Under the pieces are notes generated by a model, which was not told the origin of the DNA, searched no databases, and was given only the letters and a program-made list of their open reading frames with translations. The position numbers and the translations under genes were made by a program. Positions 1 through 11,751 of a stretch of 64,000 nucleotides of DNA are shown in pieces; within the stretch, counting starts at the first letter, position 1; every line of letters begins with the position of its first letter. This DNA comes from Pseudopyrenochaeta lycopersici (taxonomy: Eukaryota; Ascomycota; Dothideomycetes; Pleosporales; Pseudopyrenochaetaceae), in the NCBI GenBank assembly GCA_003313425.1, contig NHZP01000017.1:248001-312000 (forward strand), written 5' to 3'.

Positions 1-2950
1 TACTGTATAGACTTCTCTACGTAATATTAAGAGATAAACTCTTAGTACTAAAGAAGATGCTATTAGACTTCCTAGATAAAGAGTTTATCTATATAAGTAG
101 CTTACTAGTAGCCTTACTTATACTATTTATATATAAGCTAGGAGGAGGACTATAATTCTATATAGACTATAGAGCTCTTAACGCCCTAACTAAGAAGAAC
201 TATTACTTACTACCCCTTATACGTAAGACGTTAAACTAAATTAGATAAGCTATATAGTATACTAAGCTAGACGTTACTATAGTATTCTATAAGATAAAGA
301 TAAGTAAAGAATTAGAATAGATAACTATATTTTAAATATAATTTAGATTATATAAGTAGCTAGTAACGCCCTTTAGCTTAGTAAATATACTAAGTACCTT
401 CTAGAGGTATATTAACTAGGCCCTATAAGACTTCTTAGATAACTTTACCTCTATATACTTAGATAATATCCTTATCTTTACTAAAGGATCTCTCTCTTAG
501 TACTATACCTATATATAAAAAGTATTAGATTACTTATAAGAAGTAAGACTATACCTAAAACTAAGTAAATATAAGTTTAATATTTAGCGTATAAAGTACT
601 TTAGCTTTATTTTAGAAGTATAGAAAAGTATATTTATAAACTTTAAGAAAGTCTAAGCTATTTAAGAATAGAAGGCCCTAATAATAGTTAAAAGCGTATA
701 AAGATTCCTAAAGTTTACTAACTTCTATAAACGCTTTATCTTAAACTTCTCCTAACTAGTAGAGCTTCTTATATAGCTAATAAGAAAAGAAGAGAAATTC
801 TTATAAGATATAGAATAAGAGTAGAGTTTCTAAGCTCTTAAGGATATATTCTTAGTAGATAAAGTCTTTACCACTTTTTTACCTAAATAATAGATAATAG
901 TAGAATATAACTCTTTAGGCTTTACTATAAGTAAGGTACTATTATAAGAAGATAAGTAAGAAACTCTTTATATAGTAGCTTACCTCTTAAGGAAATTTCT
1001 AGCGTATAAGAGTAACTACTTAATTTATAATAAGGAGTTACTAGTAGTTATTATATACCTAAATAAAGAGGACGTAGAACTCTATAGCGTATAAGAATTT
1101 AAAGTAATTACTAACTATAAGAACCTAGAGTACTTTATAAAGAAGTAAAAGATAATAGAATAATATATATAATAGTTAGTCTACCTATTACAGTTTAATA
1201 ATATGAAGCTGTAGTACTATCTAGGTAAAGAGAACACCTAAGCGGACGCACTATCTAGAAGAGACTAGGACCTACTACAAGGAACAGACAACAGTTGCCT
1301 AGTAAGCAGAGAGTTTATTATATTAGTACTAGCCTAACAGCAAGATCTAACAGTTATAGGGGTTGTACGAACCCCTACGTTAACCCTTAATAGCTTAATT
1401 ATAGCTAAGTCTCTACTAAAAGCTCTAATCCTTAAGGACTTAATCGCTAAACACTAGGACTAAGCTGTACAAGATAACTTAACCTATTAGGAAGTCTATA
1501 ACGCTATAAAGCTAGGTGCTAGGTCGCTACCTAGTATAATAAAGAAACTTACTATATTACTAGGAGATTGCATAATTAACTTAGAGAGAAAGCTTTAATA
1601 GAGATCTAGGATCTAGGTGCCTAAAAATAAACCCCTTTATACAGGAATTATCTAGCAAGTATATCTAGCTATGCAAACAGGTTACCTAAGAAGAGAAGAA
1701 ACGTACTGCACGCTAGCTAGTACCTAGTACTAGCTAGGTATAAGTAAAAACGTCCGCTAATTTATACAGAATTACAGCCTATGTAGATAAAGCACCCTAT
1801 AGAGAGATAGTAAGTACAGATACCTACGCCTGTTACTAGTACCTAGTTATACGTAGTAAGACTTAACAGTTAACTTTATTACTAGTCTACTACTATGATC
1901 TAGCTATACTAACTTAATAGTAGTTAAAAACTACCTAGGTAAAGGCGTAATACTAATCTTACTTAAGATAATTAAAGTAGATAATATAGCTTAGGCATTT
2001 ATATAAGAAGTCTTCTGCTACTACAGGCTCTCTAGGTCTATTATATTAGATAAGGGTACGTAATTTATAAGTAAACTATAGGGAAAAATCTGTAAACTCT
2101 TAGGAGTATAGAGGAACCTATTAACAGCCTACTACCTATAAATAGATAGTACTACAGAACGCGCGAATAGTAATATTAAAGCAGTTAGTTAAATCTTTTA
2201 TAACTATGACTAGAATAACTAGGTAACGCTATACCTAATCCTTAAGCTAATACTAAATACTTATATAAACTCCTCTACAGGCGTTACTCCTTTCTTCCTT
2301 CTATACAGCTATCTAAACTCGCCCTTCCTAGAGCTACCTAGGAAATTAGCTAGCAGTAACCTACTTAATAAAGTAACACCCCCTAGCAAATAAGTAGAAA
2401 GTATTATATAAACGCTAAAATAAGCTACTAACTAGGCTATCTTAGCTATAACATACGCTTAATAATAACAGGAAGTATAGGCGAATAAGACACGTCGCCT
2501 AGCTCCTAAGTATAAGGTTAGAGACTAGGTATAGTTAGACCTTAGGTACGTATAAACTATACGCAGAAGCAAGAAACTTAACTAGAAAAGTAAGAAGTAC
2601 TAAGTTACCTGTATACGAGACTCTTATTAGGTTAAGCTTTATATACTATAAAGAACTAAATTATACTATATAGAGAAGCTAAGACTAGCTACTAAACACC
2701 CCTTCCTATTATAATAAACTAATAACTTAAACCCCGCTGCTATTATTATACGAGATAATAACCTACAGGAAGACTACCTTAAATAGGTAATTAAGAATAT
2801 CTAAGATAAGTGCTTATAAAATTAATATAATAAGTTCTATATAAAATAGGAGGAGTACTATAACTTAACTTAGGAGCTAGAAGAGAATCTTATTACTATA
2901 GAAGCCTATAAGAAATAGAGGACTTATATACAGCCTATACAGCTACTATC
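1..2950 (+). mobile_element. RIP-mutated Gypsy/chromovirus LTR retrotransposon, pol region (partial)
   Basis: Reading the plus strand through many in-frame stops gives the order of a Gypsy polyprotein. A reverse-transcriptase start with a GGGL..YIDYRALN-like block and LPLIR lies near 140-230, and an IYLDNILIFTK-like block (the RT YxDD region) near 450-490. RNase H text such as NYLIYNKELLVVI lies near 1020-1060, and DALSRR near 1245. Integrase follows (SIILDKGT.FISKL near 2040; TTERANSNIKAV near 2150), then a chromodomain-like tail near 2770-2930. The DNA is saturated with TpA and nearly free of CpA, and most stops sit where CAG, CAA or TGG would be expected, which is the RIP pattern. The element enters from the left edge, so its 5' LTR and gag are outside. 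No LTR was identified in the window. It is non-functional. Confidence 0.85.
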
Positions 2951-4561
2951 TAAGAAACTACTAAAAGGTTAGAGAAATAAGCTAGTATAAGCTAACTAAC
3001 CCTGCACAAGGCCCTCTAACCTAAGATATCTAAGAAACGTTTATCCTCCTTAAGCTTAGTAAGGACTTAACTCTAACCTTAACTACGCTAAGGAACAGAG
3101 ACTCTATTAGAAGGTAGAAGAAGTAAAGCACGCCTAGCTATATAAGACGCACTATAATCCTACTACACGTAATTAAAGTAAGCTCTACTCTACTTACTAG
3201 TAATAGAGATATACTTAGTAAAGGCTATAAATATATAATACTCTTATATAGCTTTAGCGCAGTTATTAGAATAGAAGTTAGTATTAAGGGAACTATAGCT
3301 ATAGATAAGGTAGGCTTTAAGGTAAGATTAATAACTAGAGAAGAGTTACTAAGCGTTAATTATATAATAAGTAATAATAAGAGAGAAATTATTAAGACTA
3401 TAGCCCTACTAAGCATTATATAGAGATTAATTAATAAGATAAAAGAAGAATTTAGTAATATAAACTAGCTTAGGCTAAATAATATTAGATATAGAAAAGA
3501 AAAGAGGAATAAGACATATAGAAGTAGTTATAAAGAGACAGTAAAACTTATCTATAACTAGAGTATCTAGGATATACTAGATTACGTAGTTAGTAAGGAG
3601 AAGAGATATATTACTCTAAGTAGTAGGAATAATAATACTAGTAAGTTAAGTTTAGTTAGGAGCAGTTTAAGTAAGCTAGGCGTAAGTAACCTAAGTAATA
3701 TTAGCCTTAGTAGCTGCGTGCGTAGATATAATATTACTAGTAGTTATATAAGTAAGATAGTTTATACTACTACTATAACTACTAGAACCCTATATACTAT
3801 AATTAGGCTAACTAGGTAAGAGAGCTACTTTAGGAGGCATATTAGTAATAATAGAAAGATAAGTTATACGTAAGTAAGTTAAAGTTAAGTAGTAAAAGAA
3901 GAAGAAAGAGTTAGAGGAAAAGCTCTTTATATACGCATAAGTAAGTAAATAACTAACCTCTCCTCTACTTTACGTTATTAGGTAATAATAATAAGTAAAG
4001 GAGGAAAATTACTTATAAATAAATAAGAAAAAGTATATATAATATCTCTACTTTTATAGTATAATAATATAACGCTACTTATATAAGTATAAGGTTAAAG
4101 TTAAACTACGTATAAAGAAGTAATATAGTTATTTAAGGAAGAGGAGAGTATTATAATAAGCTACGCCCTTTAAGTAGGAGAGGCTTCGCTACTATTATAT
4201 AAGGAAAGAACTCCTTAATCTCCTCTACTTCCTTTTCTTCTTTACTTATATAAGTTAGTAGCTAAAGGAGTACGTTCCTCTTTACTTATACAAACATATA
4301 TATATCCTCTAAGGATACCTGTAACCTCTTCTCTATCTTTCTCCTTCTGTAGTATAGGATAAATACACACTCGTTAGCTAGGCCTCTTCGCCTATAACAA
4401 CTAGGTTAATTACTTTATTAGGCGGTATAGTATCTATCTTATCTCTTAATTTGCAGCTAGTATAGATAATAACTACTATAAAGCTAATTCCTTTACTAAG
4501 TATAGGCTCTATTTTAACCTTATAGGTAATAAGATAAAGTAATATAACGTTAAGCCTTAAC
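2951..4561. other. AT-rich RIP-type DNA, origin unassigned
   Basis: No intact gene is visible. The base pattern (TpA-rich, CpA-poor, stops in all frames) continues from the retroelement. Some stretches read as decayed protein in one frame, but I could not assign a domain. It may hold the 3' LTR of the retroelement, another fragment, or the 5' part of the pogo-like element that follows. A short open frame on the minus strand (4378-4563) looks like a chance product of low-complexity DNA. Confidence 0.5.
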
Positions 4562-6130
4562 ATACCTATAATATAGATAAAAAAGGATTCTTTTTAGGAG
4601 TAGTAAGTAGGTTAAAAAGAGTATTTAGTAAGTAGCTATACTATAAGAGGAAATATAAGGCTACTATCTAAGATAGTAATAGAGAGTAGATAACGTTAAT
4701 AGCCTATATATGCGCAGATAAATTATCTCTAGATCCTGCCTTAATCTATTAGTTAGACTTATCCTTACTTTAGGATACCTAGCTGTAAAGCTTTAATCCT
4801 AAGGAGTATATAGCTTACTTTACCTTATTAACCTTAGGATAGACTAATAATAATATAGGCCTAGTATAGCTTAAATAGGTATTTAATTATAACACTAAGG
4901 CAAAAGCTTAATCCTTCTATTAATTACTTATCTTTAATAGCTATAGATCTTATATTACTATAGATTTTATTAATTACTATAACTAAAATAAGATCCTCTT
5001 AGCTATCTATCCTCTTTATTTAACTTATAGCTTACAGCCTTTTAACGTAGGCATATTTAAGCTACTCTTAACTATATACTCTTAGGAGATCTTATATTTT
5101 ATAGAGAGGAGCTAAAGGTTAGTTTCTATTAGTAAAAGAGACTTCTACCTCTTTTTTAAGGCAGCCTAGAGGGCCTTATTTAAAAAGGAGACTATCCTTA
5201 AAGCTTTTAAGGTAACTAGTCTATTACTATTTAATCTTAAGGTTATTCTTAAAAAGTTTAATACTAAGTAAGCTATCTAAGATACTATAAGTAATAGTAA
5301 GTCCTCTAATCTAAGTACTAAGAATTAGAGAGAACTAGAGGCTCTAGTGCGCTAGGTTATTATAAATTACGAGGATAAAAGAGCTAGAAAGCTTAGCAGG
5401 ATCTTTTACTATATCTATACTAAAAAGTCTATCCTTAAGTATAAAATAATAGCTATAAGAGGCGCTCTTATTTATAAGAGAGAGCGCAGGAAGTAGGGTA
5501 AGGTCCTCCTATTACAGCGAGATAAGGACTATTATAGTAGTACTGTATTCTAGTTACCTAGGAAAGTTAAGAAGGCACGTAATTACTAGGCAGCTAGAAC
5601 GCTTAAGGAGGAGCAACGTTAACACTAAAAGCTTAAGGCTAAAAAAGATCGTAAACAGTAAAGGTAAATTAAGGCTACTAAGCTCGTATTAAGGCGTGCA
5701 GCTAAGGCTAAGGCTAGGTTATTAAGGGAGAAGCAGAGAGCTGCTTAAGCCGCTGATCAAGCTGCTAGGCAGGCTGCTCGCAGGGCTGTAAAACGACTTA
5801 AACAAACTCTTAGATTGTCCTAAAAAGGAAAGAAGAGTAGTCTTAAAACTGCTGCAAGGTCTATTTCTAGAAAAAGAGAGGTTGTGAGGCCTTATGGTGG
5901 CGAGGAGCTGTTTAGAGCTCTACTAGGCGCACTAGCTATTAAGTTACGCAGCGGCCGGAAAATTAAACCTCCAATTAAATATCCTTTGCTATAAATGTTT
6001 ATGAGCCCTATAGATTGCTCTACTAAAAAAAATCGCGATAGTAGCTTTGTTGTGAAGCTTAATAGCCTCAAGTTGTTGCTAGTTGTGGTGTTCGGGACCG
6101 TGCATAACGCCGTCCTGTGCACAACGGGGT
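4562..6130 (+). pseudogene. RIP-mutated Fot1/pogo-type DDE transposase
   Basis: The plus strand, read through stops, matches the second half of a fungal Tc1/mariner-pogo (Fot1) transposase. A DEKGF-like block (IDKKGFFLGV) lies at about 4576-4605, ITLIAYICAD near 4695, NNIGLV.LK.VF near 4850, a YRSYITIDFI-like catalytic segment near 4940-4975, and LAIYPLYLTYSLQPFNVG near 5000-5050. The lysine/arginine-rich C-terminal tail runs to about 5990. Stops are concentrated in the upstream part; the last 300-400 bp are less mutated. The N-terminal DNA-binding half is not recognisable upstream. The inverted repeat at 6279-6320 closes the element on this side. Confidence 0.8.
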
Positions 6131-6278
6131 AAACTACGGTATAAGTCTTTTAAATTTAGCTTAAATTTAAATTTTTTTTAAACTTATTATTAATATGCTA
6201 TAAATTTATATAGTAGAATTTTATAAGTATAGCTTATCTAGATAGAAAGATAGAAGGATTTTAGTGTTCTTTAAGACC

Positions 6279-6320
6279 GCGTGTATTAGGTAGGGACGTG
6301 TATTAGGTGGTGGAACACGA
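6279..6320. repeat. Right terminal inverted repeat of RIP-mutated Fot1-like element
   Basis: This stretch ends in GGTGGTGGAACACGA followed by TA. It is a diverged copy of the inverted repeat bounding the 17891-20009 element and shows the same internally doubled motif (GTGTATTAGGT twice, where the other copy has GTGCGYCAGGT). The differences are mostly C-to-T or G-to-A, as RIP would give. A TA at 6321-6322 would be the target-site duplication. The matching left repeat was not found. Confidence 0.7.
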
Positions 6321-6989
6321 TAAAGGTCTGAATTTTTTATTGTTTCTAGCCCTACAGCGCCTGCGCGCACCTACGCCCTACTTGTAACCTACCTTACACG
6401 CGTACTGCTCTATTTGCTGCTCCTGCGACTAGCTAGACTAACTGTACTGCTCCTGCTGCATCTCCTCTAGCTCTTAGCTAATTAATCTTAGCAGAAATAA
6501 GTAAAAATAGCCTAAAATTGTCTAAATTTTACAGATTTTAATAGAGCAACAGGGGTCTTATTTGATAGCGCGCTGTATAAGCGAGTGCACGTACTGGCTT
6601 AGCGACGATTCGAACCGCAAATCGAGTGTTCCAATATCTATAGATAAGCCTTGGTAACCTTGTCGCTGGGCCTTGATATTCTTCCCGCGGTGGGACGCTG
6701 TAGCTGTTCATTAACAATATTATTCTGTCTCAGAAAACGAGAGTGTAGAAGTCTGAGTAGCGTGCGCAGAAATAGTTTTATGTGGGGGCAGCGCGCTAAT
6801 GCGCGCTGCTGTGAAGTCTCGCCCCAATCTGTTCGGTGGCCGCGAGGCCCGAGTCCCGCCAACGTCCTTCGACACCATGTGCCTCCCTAGTCCGTGGTAC
6901 TGCCACGAGGTTATATATAGTCTGTACGCCCTGTAAGCAAATACGAACATTTATCGCAGCCGCAATTACACTCCTTCAAAGCCAAGAAT
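6321..6989. other. Intergenic, upstream of the monooxygenase gene
   Basis: The base composition returns to near-normal here, so the RIP-affected block ends close to the inverted repeat. The interval presumably holds the monooxygenase promoter; no convincing TATA box or operator stands out. Open frames in 6638-6950 overlap on both strands and look like chance. Confidence 0.4.
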
Positions 6990-7702
6990 ATGGGGTTCAA
7001 AATTATTATTGTTGGAGGAAGTGTCTCTGGGCTGTCTCTTGCGAACATGCTAGAAAAGTCTGACATTGACATCGACTATGTTCTGCTAGAAAGCTACTCT
7101 AACATCGCACCTCAGCTTGGTGCAAGTTTAGGGTTACTACCAAGCGGTCTACGCATTCTGGACCAGCTTGGGTGTTACGAAAAGATTCACGAATTATCCG
7201 GAAACACCTATTACAAAGCCAGCATGCGTCTCTTCGGTGGGAAATCTTGGGTGGATCCAAAACCTGTAACATTCTCCGAAAAGCTAGAAAAGAGGTACGA
7301 ACCTGGAAAGAAGTTTGCATGCGATGTGTATTAACTTGTTCTTACAGGACTGGATACCCTCAGATATTCATCGATCGTCAAGCCGTCCTCCAGGTTCTAT
7401 TCGACAACCTCAAGTTTAAAGAGCGAATCCTGACAAACAAACGTGTCAGTCGTGTCAAGCATGGTAAAGATCACGTTACTGTTTTTACTCAAGACGGTTC
7501 CACGTATACTGGGGATATCGTTGTCGGAGCAGACGGCGTCCACAGCACTGTCAGGGAAGAAATGTGGAAGGCTGCACATCATGACAAGTCTGGTCTATTC
7601 CCATTAGACCCAATATCTGGTTTGTATCTACTATTTCCCGCTTTCAACTCAGCTCACATCTTCATAGACCTCCAGTGTGAGTCCAAGTGCATCTTTGGTA
7701 TC

Positions 7703-7726
7703 TCCAGCAGCAGACTTGTCGGCAAT
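7703..7726. repeat. Left hAT boundary: 8-bp TSD plus 16-bp TIR
   Basis: TCCAGCAG at 7703-7710 is followed by CAGACTTGTCGGCAAT at 7711-7726. Both match the right boundary exactly, the second in inverted orientation. Confidence 0.93.
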
Positions 7727-10486
7727 TCAATATTGATTGATAAGGGTGATATTGATATTGAATTGATATCCAGACCCAAGATTGATATTGAATTGATAAT
7801 ATTGCCAAGAATCACCCGATTGGGACTAGCATATAGAATCTATGGTGTTTCAGACACTTTGGGCACCTATAGTCCGGAAAGCCCATTGTCATCGCTTTCT
7901 ACTTCGGCTGTGATATTGCCAGGATCTTCTGCCGGTATGTAGAGTGTCTGGATAAGCCCGTTCTTATTCCAATTACCCAGAACCTCTGTCATCTCCACAA
8001 TCCATGCTCCTAGCCTAGCTCTGTCCCATGAGATAGTTCTCCGTACGCCTGAGAAGACGCGCTCGGCTTCATCAGACATTGGAGGAATAGAAAGGATATC
8101 CATCGCCATTTGATGAAGCCGAGGGTATTCTAGTCGCTGCTCCTCTTTACACCACCACTCCAAAGGAGAGCAAGTGATCTTACAAGGCTTTGCGTTCACA
8201 AATTTCTCGAATTCATCCTCCTCTTCCTCCTCTTCCATAACGTCAAGCTCCGCCGCAAGCCTCTCAAATTTTGAGAGTTCTGGTTGTGAATTATCCGCCT
8301 CCTTCTGCGACTTTAGAAGAGGCAGATCCTTATAATTTGCCCAAATCTCTCTTGCGGTAGTAAGGGCCGGTTCTCTCCAGGAGGATACCCAATTGATATC
8401 AATATACTTGAGGCGGCGTCGGGGATGGAGGAGGAGGGCTGTGGTATAGGCAGGCGCTTCGTCAGAGGATTTGTAATACTTGTCAAGGACATACCACCCC
8501 ATATTAATGGAGTTGACTATATGGGAGTTGTTTTTATATTGAATCTACTTAAGATTAGCAGTATAAATAAGTTTTTTATCAGCAACATACCTTTGCTTCC
8601 TCGTAGTGTTTAAAGAGGATATCCATTGTCCAGAGAGCTTGGTCAAGCGATGACCAGTTAGCTTCCTGTGTAAGTGTTGCTTGATTAAATGGCTGTAAGA
8701 ATTCAAGAGTCATTGTAAGAGTCTCCCAATCTTCCGCAGAAAGAACAGCGCCACCAAGGGCTCTATGATGCTTTTGACAGAACTTATTCAAAGCATCCTG
8801 CTTCTCAACGGCCAATGCAATCAACTTGTACCAGGAGTTCCAGCGTGTTGCGTTATCGATGCCCAGAAGCTTCCCAGCAAGTGCCTCCCACTCATCAGTC
8901 AATATAGTGGAGGAGCGAATATAGACAGCGATACCATGGAGGCTCCCAAGCGCTCCATTGGACTGCCACCTAGCCTCGTTAAGGAGTCGCATTCTTTTGC
9001 CTTTCTTGTCGCCTCTCTTCTCACGAAGCTGCTCTTGCAATGCTTCAACCACAGTGATATCAGACTCCTCTTTTGCAGCCTCAATGGCAGCCTCAAGGGC
9101 TTCTACTGTAGTTGCAAAGAGGAAGGCATCAAGAGATAGATTGATTATATGACCGCTGCATCGAATCCGCCTCTTTTTTGCATTGAATTCCACCCCAATT
9201 TTTGTAAGAGCATTTGCAATAGCCCTACAACAAGTGTCGTTACTGGAAGCATTATCCCCAATAATATAGCCTGTCTTCTCCGTAACCTCATAGGCTTGTA
9301 TTGTCTCGAGAATATGCCTTGCCATCGTCTCGCCGCTGTGAGAGAAGCGACACTGTGGGAGGGAGAGGAGAGCTTTGCGGAGGGTGTAGTCGTGTCCAAC
9401 GAATTGCGCGCAGATGCCAAGGAATGATTTCCGGTTTGCCGATGACCAGAGATCGATAGAGTAGTGGATTTGAGACTTTGCCCTGTGTAGGCGCTCCTTA
9501 ATGGTAGCGTAGTGTGTTTTAAAGCTTCGCTCAATGTGGACAGGTATAGTAGTGTGTGACTCGATAAGTAGGTTTTCGACCTCTGGATTAACTGCCATTA
9601 GGAGCGCTTGGTATTCTGGCCATTCAACACAGTTGAAAGGCAAGCGGCGGCGAGTAACAAGCTGGATTTGTGCCTCGTAGAAGGCGTCTTTGTTAAGCGC
9701 CTTCGTAAGAACCTCCTCCACATCCTCGGTATTCTTCTCTACCTGCTTCTTTACCGACATTTGAAGGGCTGCTTGGAGAGAGACTTGCCGTACTTTCTTT
9801 CCCTTCGGCTCTTCAACATCAACGTAGACTTGATGTAGATTCGCCATATGAGTCCTAGCGTTAGTGGTAATAGCAGTAGCCCAGGGTTTCCCATAGCCGT
9901 CACAGTCCTTACAATACATCAGTGATTGCCCTGACTTATCGCGCATTGCCTCATCATTCTCTGGCTTCCGAAAGTGTGTCCATATATCAGCAGCACGCCT
10001 CTTTCTTGACTTTACGTCCTCACGGCTACGGTCAGGTCGATGTGGTTTGTCATTGAGGAAGCGCCATGGACTAGGAGAGGCTCTGGAGGAAGGCGTAGTG
10101 GGTAGAGAGGGTGTGGATGAGGAGGAAGGAGGTCGGATAGGCCGACCTTGGGAGTTCTGGGAGGCCATAACGTTGTAGAATGGTTTATGGCGGTGGTTGT
10201 GGAGCATGCAGCAGAGAGATAAACCGGTAGATACCCTGGGATTTGCACGCAAAAGGTGCAAAAAAGGAAAACGCGAAAGGACGCGAAAGGGCGCGGAAGA
10301 ACACCAAAAAAGGCGAAAAAAGGCGAAAAAAGCAAAAAGGTGGTGAGAAGTGGGTGTGCACGTGCCCTTATCAATACTTATCAATATTGAATTGATAACG
10401 ATATCCCATATTGATATTGCCTACTTGGATGAATATTGATATTGATTGATAAGAACATTGATAAGCACATATTGCCGACAAGTCTG
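7711..10486 (-). mobile_element. Complete hAT-family DNA transposon (2776 bp)
   Basis: The element has perfect 16-bp terminal inverted repeats (CAGACTTGTCGGCAAT at 7711-7726 and its complement at 10471-10486) and an exact 8-bp target-site duplication, TCCAGCAG, at 7703-7710 and 10487-10494, as is usual for hAT. It holds one transposase gene on the minus strand. Both ends carry clustered subterminal copies of an ATTGATATTGA / TTGATAAG motif (7726-7800 and 10370-10470), plausible transposase-binding sites. Unlike the other transposons here it shows no RIP and its reading frame is intact, so the insertion looks recent. It sits inside exon 2 of an FAD monooxygenase gene. Confidence 0.93.
7867..10168 (-). 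CDS. hAT transposase with BED zinc finger
   Basis: Two exons are inferred: 10168-8591 and 8544-7867, with a 46-bp intron (8590-8545, GTATGT donor, GCTAATC branch site, TAG acceptor). This gives a 751-residue protein. The chosen start is the ATG opening MASQNSQGRP; the frame is open for 72 more codons upstream (from 10384), so a longer start is possible. A BED-type zinc finger follows (CKDC...H....H, roughly residues 80-115), then a hAT catalytic core with acidic motifs (SIDLWSS, GYIIGDNASSND) and the CSGHIINLSLDAFL block. Exon 2 carries an acidic stretch and the C-terminal dimerisation domain (AMDILSIPPMSDEAERVFSG). No stop or frameshift interrupts it, so it may still be active. Confidence 0.88.
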
Positions 10487-10494
10487 TCCAGCAG
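10471..10494. repeat. Right hAT boundary: 16-bp TIR plus 8-bp TSD
   Basis: ATTGCCGACAAGTCTG (10471-10486) is the exact reverse complement of the left repeat. It is followed by the second TCCAGCAG copy at 10487-10494. Confidence 0.93.
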
Positions 10495-11385
10495 ACCTAC
10501 GAGCTTTCCTCAACCACCTCTGCAACTCAATGCATTCTTCAAGAACTGCAACTATATGATCATATCCGCCCCTAAGGAACGTATCTATTGGTTTCTATTC
10601 ACCGAAGTTGATAAAGTATATGGTAAGGATATTCCCCGGTACTCTAAGGAAGATGAACGTGTTCTTGCGGAACGGCATTTCCAGGACCAACTTACGGATA
10701 CGGCTACATTCGAAGATCTCTACAGCAAAAGATTGCAGACATCGCTTGTGAGCATCGAAGATCATGTGTTCCCGCTTTGGCATTACCGAAGGATCATTAC
10801 AATCGGAGACGCCGCTCACAAGGTACGTTGAGCTCGAAGAACTGCCAAATGACAGCTACTAACAATAATTCGCAATAGTTGCACCCTATTAGCGCCCAAG
10901 GCGGTAACGGCGCAATGGAAACTGCTACTGTTTTAATCAATACGCTTATTCCCGCGTTAAAAGCTAAAGATTCTACAGAATCTTTGACAGAGGATGAGAT
11001 CAACTCTATCTTTACTAACGTCCAATCGACACGCTTTCAACGCGCTGTGGACGCAGTAAATCAAGGTCGTCAAACAAATTCAGCATCGATTAAGGAAACA
11101 TTCTTGTCACGAATCTTTGTCAATCACTTCTTCCCTCGCTTTGGACAAAGCTTGATTTTCAGCCTCATCGTAAAAAACACTTTGACTGGTCCAGTGATCC
11201 AGGATCTCCCTATCCCATCAAGGCACAAAAACGCCACTGTGTGCCATGCAAGATTAAATCCTGGAAAAAGCTGGATTCTGTGGAGCTTGATATCAATTGG
11301 AGCTGGCCTTCTCGCTACATTCATGTACTCAAACATGAAAACAACAGGCCTTGGTCACATACTCTTCCAAAACCGCATATTGTAA

Positions 11386-11751
11386 GACCAACAAAACCTT
11401 TTAATTAGAAAATAAGGCGCATGTTAGACTTGTATTTTTACCAGTTTAGTAATTACTTGAACCTCACGGGTTCTGCGTGCAATAATTAGGTGACCAAACG
11501 CTGAATACTTTGAGTTTCAAGCTGGCAAATATCGACCAAAGTGTATCATAGTAACAGTGAAAGTTGGGAAGTAAATCGAGGGAATCTCTTCGTCGTATGC
11601 TAAACCTATTCCGCCGCATCTTCCCTCTAAATAGGCAGAGCTATCATAGAGCTATTCAAGAGATAACGCAATGGCGTATTTGATGAACATACCTCGAAAG
11701 TGAACCATTTTAAAGCAGGATATCAACTTTATCTCATTTGAATTGAGAGTT
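11386..11751. other. Intergenic between convergent genes
   Basis: The 366 bp separate the 3' ends of the monooxygenase and the Zn2Cys6 regulator. No gene or clear structure is seen; it presumably holds both 3' UTRs. Confidence 0.4.

Larger units (their letters stand above)
6990..11385 (+). pseudogene. FAD-dependent monooxygenase gene interrupted by a hAT transposon
   Basis: This is a group A flavin monooxygenase of the type found in fungal secondary metabolism (PaxM-like). Exon 1 is 6990-7294, starting at an ATG that opens the Rossmann fold (IIIVGGSVSGLSLANML). Intron 1 is 7295-7347. Exon 2 starts at 7348 and carries the GADGVHSTVR motif. It is cut at 7710 by the transposon and resumes at 10495. 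The second FAD motif (TIGDAAHK) ends at 10822; intron 2 is 10823-10878. The last exon, 10879-11385, starts with LHPISAQGGNGAMETA and ends with a hydrophobic C-terminal segment (about 20 residues), likely a membrane anchor. Leaving out the insertion and one target-site copy, the exons total 1503 nt, a frame-consistent 500-residue protein, the usual family length. With the transposon present the gene should be inactive. The substrate is unknown. Confidence 0.88.

Noticed and set aside
6590..6660. tRNA-like GGTTCGAATC text on the minus strand
   Set aside because: The arms on both sides of the TTCGAAT loop do not pair, and no anticodon or D-arm could be folded by eye.
7172..7942. Long plus-strand frame spanning the hAT boundary
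   Set aside because: It is monooxygenase exon 2 running into transposon DNA, with spurious codons upstream of the intron. It is not a separate gene.
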